DNA of 13,307 nucleotides from Candidatus Woesearchaeota archaeon (GTDB lineage: Archaea; Nanobdellota; Nanobdellia; Woesearchaeales; SM23-78): assembly GCA_016933095.1 (NCBI GenBank), contig JAFGBP010000023.1, positions 1 through 13,307 of the forward strand, given 5' to 3'. This document shows, one piece after another, positions 11,270-13,307 of this stretch. A model generated the notes under the pieces. The model worked only from the letters and a program-made list of their open reading frames with translations. It was not told where the DNA came from and made no database searches. Both the position numbers and the translations under genes were made by a program. Each line of letters starts with the position of its first letter. Position 1 is the stretch's first letter.

Positions 11270-12116
11270 AGTAGTCTCGCAGTATTTTAATGGCTTCTGG
11301 AGATAATCCCTCTCCTCGGCACACTTCTGACTCCAGGCCCTGCCTGTTCGCAACTCCTGTAATGCCTACGAACATGCCGGTCAGCAGCCCTTTTAGGTCT
11401 GTATCATAATCCCCTGTTATCCTTGGAGTGACGACGCCGGATCCTGAGTATGCGCGGGGATTCTCTGATCCTTCAATCGGGTATATCTTGAGGTTGGCTT
11501 TCCTGACATCGAATAACATGTCCTCGGATTCCGGCTTGGAATTGATGCCGTACCTTGGGTCCTGCACCTTCTTGAGGACAACGTCATCCACAGTTAGGGC
11601 ATCTCGGTATATGCTGATCGCGTGGGCTGTCAATGAGCTTATGTAATTGCTTGTGGATCCAAACGGAGCCATATCCCTTTCTTTGGCAGGTATGTATCCG
11701 TCGAGGATTTCGTCGGGTCTGGCAATCCTAGGTATTATCTCTTTTTGCGATATGGGTGAGAATGAGTCGATTGACTTGGCCACTTCATCTTCAAGGCTGG
11801 TTACTGGTCTCTTTGAAGCTTTTGGCTGGCTTGGTGCTTGTGAGTTGGATTGTGTGTTGTCCTGGTGGTTCTGCTGTATGGTCTGAGCTGTCTTTTGTGA
11901 TTCTGAGAAGTCCATGCTGGGCGCGGTTGGGCTAAGGCTGCCGTTGTCACATCCGTAGGCTGTTATTCCCCCGATGAAAAGGGCTGCGGGAAGAAGATAT
12001 CTTTGCACGAATGACCTTCGGCTTACGCGTCTTTCTCTTTCTGCCATGATGTGCTCGAATGCTTCGGCCCTGGCTAATCTCGTGCTTATCATGTCTTTTT
12101 TACTGTGAGAACCCAT
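11247..12116 (-). CDS. Predicted Tat-exported lipoprotein, family unknown
   Basis: The N-terminus reads as a twin-arginine lipoprotein signal: SRRSFVQ at 32-38, a hydrophobic stretch at 41-52 and the lipobox ITAYGC with Cys56. Tat would export it folded and Cys56 would anchor it outside. The n-region before the twin Arg is long (31 residues) and charged. After Cys56 comes a Ser/Gln/Asn/Pro-rich linker to about residue 105, then a domain of about 185 residues I do not recognise. That domain has one further Cys (near VCRGEG) and ends in a helix (SPEAIKILRDY). The ATG at 12116 has no ribosome site, but a TATA box at 12142-12151 predicts a start about 4 bases before it, i.e. nearly leaderless, supporting this ATG over those at codons 9 and 24. 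The TTG-started gene follows in a likely operon. Confidence 0.8.
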   Translation of the reverse strand: MGSHSKKDMISTRLARAEAFEHIMAERERRVSRRSFVQRYLLPAALFIGGITAYGCDNGSLSPTAPSMDFSESQKTAQTIQQNHQDNTQSNSQAPSQPKASKRPVTSLEDEVAKSIDSFSPISQKEIIPRIARPDEILDGYIPAKERDMAPFGSTSNYISSLTAHAISIYRDALTVDDVVLKKVQDPRYGINSKPESEDMLFDVRKANLKIYPIEGSENPRAYSGSGVVTPRITGDYDTDLKGLLTGMFVGITGVANRQGLESEVCRGEGLSPEAIKILRDYSTRNNPQ

Positions 12117-12141
12117 ATTTAAATCTTTCGTTTTTGTAGTT

Positions 12142-12151
12142 ACTTATAAGT
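12142..12151 (-). promoter_or_regulatory. TATA box of the Tat lipoprotein operon
   Basis: ACTTATAAGT, a perfect palindrome, is centred 30 bases before the ATG at 12116. This predicts a leader of only a few bases, in line with the absence of a Shine-Dalgarno. Confidence 0.55.
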
Positions 12152-12174
12152 GGTGTTAATTTTGTTTTGATTGT

Positions 12175-12185
12175 GGTCTTGGACC
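12175..12185 (-). terminator. Small hairpin abutting the DHH gene stop
   Basis: GGTC-CAA-GACC on the minus strand is a 4-bp stem with a 3-base loop and starts directly after the TAA (12188-12186). It is too short to be convincing alone and no T-run follows. Confidence 0.25.
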
Positions 12186-13307
12186 TTAGATGTTGTGCCT
12201 GGCAAAAACCTTCTCAGCCTCGACAATGAAATCAGCTTCCCGACGAGTCAGGATAATCGCGCCCGCAGCATACTGATGCCCACCAGCCTCGCCGCCCACG
12301 ACAGAAGTGATCTCAGAAACAATCTCCTTCAAGTCAATACCATCGGGATTATTGGACACCCTAAGCGAAACCTTAGTAGTGTCATCGAGGTTCCGCGCCA
12401 TGGAAAGGACGAATGTGCTCTCCTTCATGTCGCCGTTCTTTGTTATCATGCTGGCAATCGTGCCGACGACAGTCGCTAACACCTCATTCTTTGCATTGAT
12501 AATGACATAGTTTTTTCCTGTGATGACCTTCTTTGCATCACCCTTGTTCTCCTTATACCAACTAATGGCATCAATAAGAGTGCGCTTGTAATCCATGAGC
12601 CCCTTCAAGGCCCTGCTCCTTTGTTTCTTGTCCCCCAAGCATGCACCGATGCCGAGACCAGCGTTGTCCATCCTGCCACAAGAATTAAGAAGAGTTGAGA
12701 ACTCCTTTGCATCCCTGAAATGCCCGGCCTTCTCCCCGACGAGCTTGTAGACGTTCGTAAATATATCCTCGGCATCAGAAATCCCTGCCTCCTTGCGAAG
12801 AAGGATTATCTTGGCAGCGATGTGCTTGCGGTCCTTCTCTGACAGGTCATAATACTTTCTCCACTGGTTCCTCTTCTGCCTGACATCGATCCCGAGCTCC
12901 TTCAGGAACCTAGTAACCCCCTCCTCGTTGTTCGTGACTCCTGGAATGTTTAAGTCAGAGCTGTAGAGGAGCAGCTTGGCAAGCGGCCTAGTCTCAAGAC
13001 CAAAGAGCTTCAACCCCTTCTCCACTTTTATCTTGTCCTTTGCAACAGCAATCTCAAGTATCCTCTTGTTCAGCCCCTTGAAGCCATTCTTCTCCTGTAC
13101 GTCACCGATAGCTCCGATAATCGCGATGTGTGCTAGGTCATCATTCCTATCATCAACTGCACGTGCAAAGAAGAAAGATACACCAGACGCGCTCACCTCG
13201 CTTGAACCGTCGAAACCGAAGTCATGGGGATTAACATGTATGATGTTCTCCGCAGGCTCTCCCTGTACTTCGTGATGATCCAGGACTATGACCTTCTTGC
13301 CCTTGAA
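12186..13307 (-). CDS. DHH/DHHA1 phosphoesterase, RecJ-like (5' end cut off)
   Basis: RecJ-like DHH proteins are Mn/Mg-dependent exonucleases on single-stranded DNA or RNA. The archaeal GAN type works with GINS at the replication fork. The frame is open to the right edge, giving 373 visible residues. The DHH motif (VIVLDHHEV) is encoded at 13257-13307, with DHH itself at 13272-13280. NPHDFGFDG and a SASGVSFFFARA helix follow, as in RecJ-type DHH domains. The C-terminal DHHA1 domain ends with GGHQYAAG at visible residues 342-349. The GTG at 13196 is an internal Val codon, not the start: the catalytic motif lies upstream of it. About 100 N-terminal residues with the first Asp motifs are missing. 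The next gene downstream has its own TATA box. Confidence 0.9.
   Translation of the reverse strand, partial: FKGKKVIVLDHHEVQGEPAENIIHVNPHDFGFDGSSEVSASGVSFFFARAVDDRNDDLAHIAIIGAIGDVQEKNGFKGLNKRILEIAVAKDKIKVEKGLKLFGLETRPLAKLLLYSSDLNIPGVTNNEEGVTRFLKELGIDVRQKRNQWRKYYDLSEKDRKHIAAKIILLRKEAGISDAEDIFTNVYKLVGEKAGHFRDAKEFSTLLNSCGRMDNAGLGIGACLGDKKQRSRALKGLMDYKRTLIDAISWYKENKGDAKKVITGKNYVIINAKNEVLATVVGTIASMITKNGDMKESTFVLSMARNLDDTTKVSLRVSNNPDGIDLKEIVSEITSVVGGEAGGHQYAAGAIILTRREADFIVEAEKVFARHNI

Noticed and set aside
12186..13196. The DHH protein as a complete 336-residue gene starting at 13196
   Set aside because: That codon is an internal GTG. The frame stays open to the right edge and encodes the essential DHH motif upstream of it.
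1..13307. tRNA genes, rRNA, CRISPR arrays, insertion sequences, integrase or attachment sites
   Set aside because: I looked in all gaps (none above about 170 bases) and saw no cloverleaf, regularly spaced repeat, transposase-like frame or flanking inverted repeat.

Overview
The window reads as archaeal chromosome, most likely from a DPANN lineage of the Woesearchaeales/Pacearchaeales type. The domain call rests on an archaeal type IA topoisomerase with three C-terminal zinc fingers, ribosomal protein eS1 (S3Ae), a type II methionine aminopeptidase without the eukaryotic N-terminal extension, a signal peptidase with the archaeal Ser-His-Asp catalytic set, and a DHH/DHHA1 RecJ-like protein. AT-rich TATA boxes lie at archaeal distances upstream of most genes, and GGAGGTGA-type ribosome binding sites are present. 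The DPANN placement is an inference from the short gene set, the signal-peptidase architecture and the presence of gyrase B. It is not proven here.

Fourteen protein genes are supported. All but one lie on the minus strand. The exception is the Lys-rich 3' end of a plus-strand gene at the left edge, which converges on topA. In minus-strand transcription order, from right to left: a DHH RecJ-like protein (cut by the right edge); a Tat-type lipoprotein and a TTG-started hypothetical (likely one operon); a signal peptidase; a stand-alone response-regulator receiver; a GNAT-like acetyltransferase; map and an unknown cytoplasmic protein (likely co-transcribed); gyrB; three small lipoproteins (B, A, C); eS1; and topA. 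No intergenic gap exceeds about 170 bases. I see no tRNA, rRNA, CRISPR array, insertion sequence or integrase.

Functionally the window mixes information processing (TopA, GyrB, RecJ-like, eS1, MetAP) with a cell-surface set (signal peptidase and four predicted lipoproteins). Lipoproteins A and B are diverged paralogues sharing four cysteines. Lipoprotein C has a different mature domain but nearly the same signal peptide as A, down to 15 identical bases.

The most unusual signal is structural. Many stop codons lie inside, or directly against, an inverted repeat. The best cases are gyrB (8-bp stem, 3-base loop, stop in the stem), the left-edge Lys-rich gene (8-bp stem, stop in the loop), the 10.8-kb hypothetical (4+4 bp, stop in the loop), the acetyltransferase (6 bp, followed by a second 6-bp hairpin) and the signal peptidase (4+4 bp). 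Clear hairpins are missing at the stops of genes whose next gene follows closely without its own promoter, which suggests a mark of transcript ends. Genome-wide counting would settle this.
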